Shown here: piece after piece, positions 63,950 to 64,000 of the stretch | Layout: the number at the start of each line of letters is the position of its first letter | Position numbering within the stretch: the first letter of the stretch is position 1 | From: Sphingobium nicotianae | Lineage (GTDB): Bacteria; Pseudomonadota; Alphaproteobacteria; Sphingomonadales; Sphingomonadaceae | NCBI RefSeq assembly: GCF_018603885.1 | Contig: NZ_JAHGAW010000003.1 | Span: forward strand, 62,001 to 126,000 | Reading direction: 5' to 3' | DNA: 64,000 nucleotides | Translations under genes and position numbers: made by a program | The notes under the pieces: generated by a model | The model's input: only the letters and a program-made list of their open reading frames with translations | Database searches by the model: none | Told to the model about the DNA's origin: nothing

Positions 63950-64000
63950 GATGGGACGAGTCGAGTGGGCCTGACGTGGCGTGGCATCGTGTTCTGCCTT

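Noticed and set aside
1..64000. tRNA, rRNA, CRISPR, prophage or insertion sequence
   Set aside because: No tRNA-like cloverleaf, direct-repeat array, transposase, integrase or phage gene could be found by reading; intergenic gaps are short and explained by promoters and palindromes.

Overview
The window is a gene-dense, GC-rich chromosomal segment from an alphaproteobacterium, most likely a member of the Sphingomonadaceae. The basis for that placement is family-level: an mltA / Tim44-like / secB / murJ / trpS block, hemC-hemD followed by a mitofilin-like gene, a ubiquinol-cytochrome c chaperone next to a YceD-type protein and divergent from bamE, glnD behind mutS, a secreted protein with a PEPxxWAMM-type C-terminal anchor, and intergenic palindromes of kinds common in sphingomonad genomes. 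I see no rRNA, tRNA, CRISPR array, insertion sequence, prophage or integration site. This looks like ordinary core and near-core chromosome rather than an accessory island.

Layout: 1-6.9 kb carries envelope and translation genes (mltA fragment, Tim44-like, secB, murJ, a PEP-CTERM protein, trpS, a DUF4136 lipoprotein). 6.9-10.6 kb has an O-antigen-type flippase, gpsA and tsaD on the minus strand. 10.6-13.2 kb is hemC-hemD-mitofilin-like. 13.2-19.7 kb, minus strand, holds a thioesterase, an S9 oligopeptidase, a gamma-glutamyltransferase lipoprotein, and a flavin amine oxidase paired with a cytochrome c. 20-29.2 kb has an acyl-CoA synthetase, a tightly overlapping glyoxalase I / nitronate monooxygenase / glyoxalase II / MmcQ operon, a hydrolase-TPR pair and a YjgN-M48 membrane pair. 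29-39.8 kb has a methyltransferase, YgjP-type peptidase / YcgN / SCO1, an AsmA protein, dinB, YceD, the cytochrome bc1 chaperone and bamE. 40-51 kb has maeB, mutS, glnD, a cysteine-cluster protein, a nitroreductase, a universal stress protein and rpmI-rplT. 51-64 kb has a LysE exporter, pheS-pheT, a pair of duplicated secreted proteins around an aldose epimerase, prfC, a second amine oxidase with a twin-arginine signal, and a bactofilin overlapped by an M23 peptidase.

Functional threads: envelope biogenesis (MltA, SecB, MurJ, BamE, AsmA, bactofilin-M23), translation (TrpS, PheST, L35, L20, RF3, TsaD), tetrapyrrole synthesis and respiratory assembly (HemC, HemD, SCO1, bc1 chaperone), thiol and carbonyl detoxification (GloA, GloB, GGT), and extracytoplasmic amine oxidation. 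No wholly new system is evident. The best leads are the amine oxidase-cytochrome c operon (an extracytoplasmic dehydrogenase by analogy with NicA2-CycN), the PEP-CTERM protein with three vicinal-cysteine pairs, the duplicated unnamed exported family at 55.6-58.2 kb, and the structured intergenic repeats.
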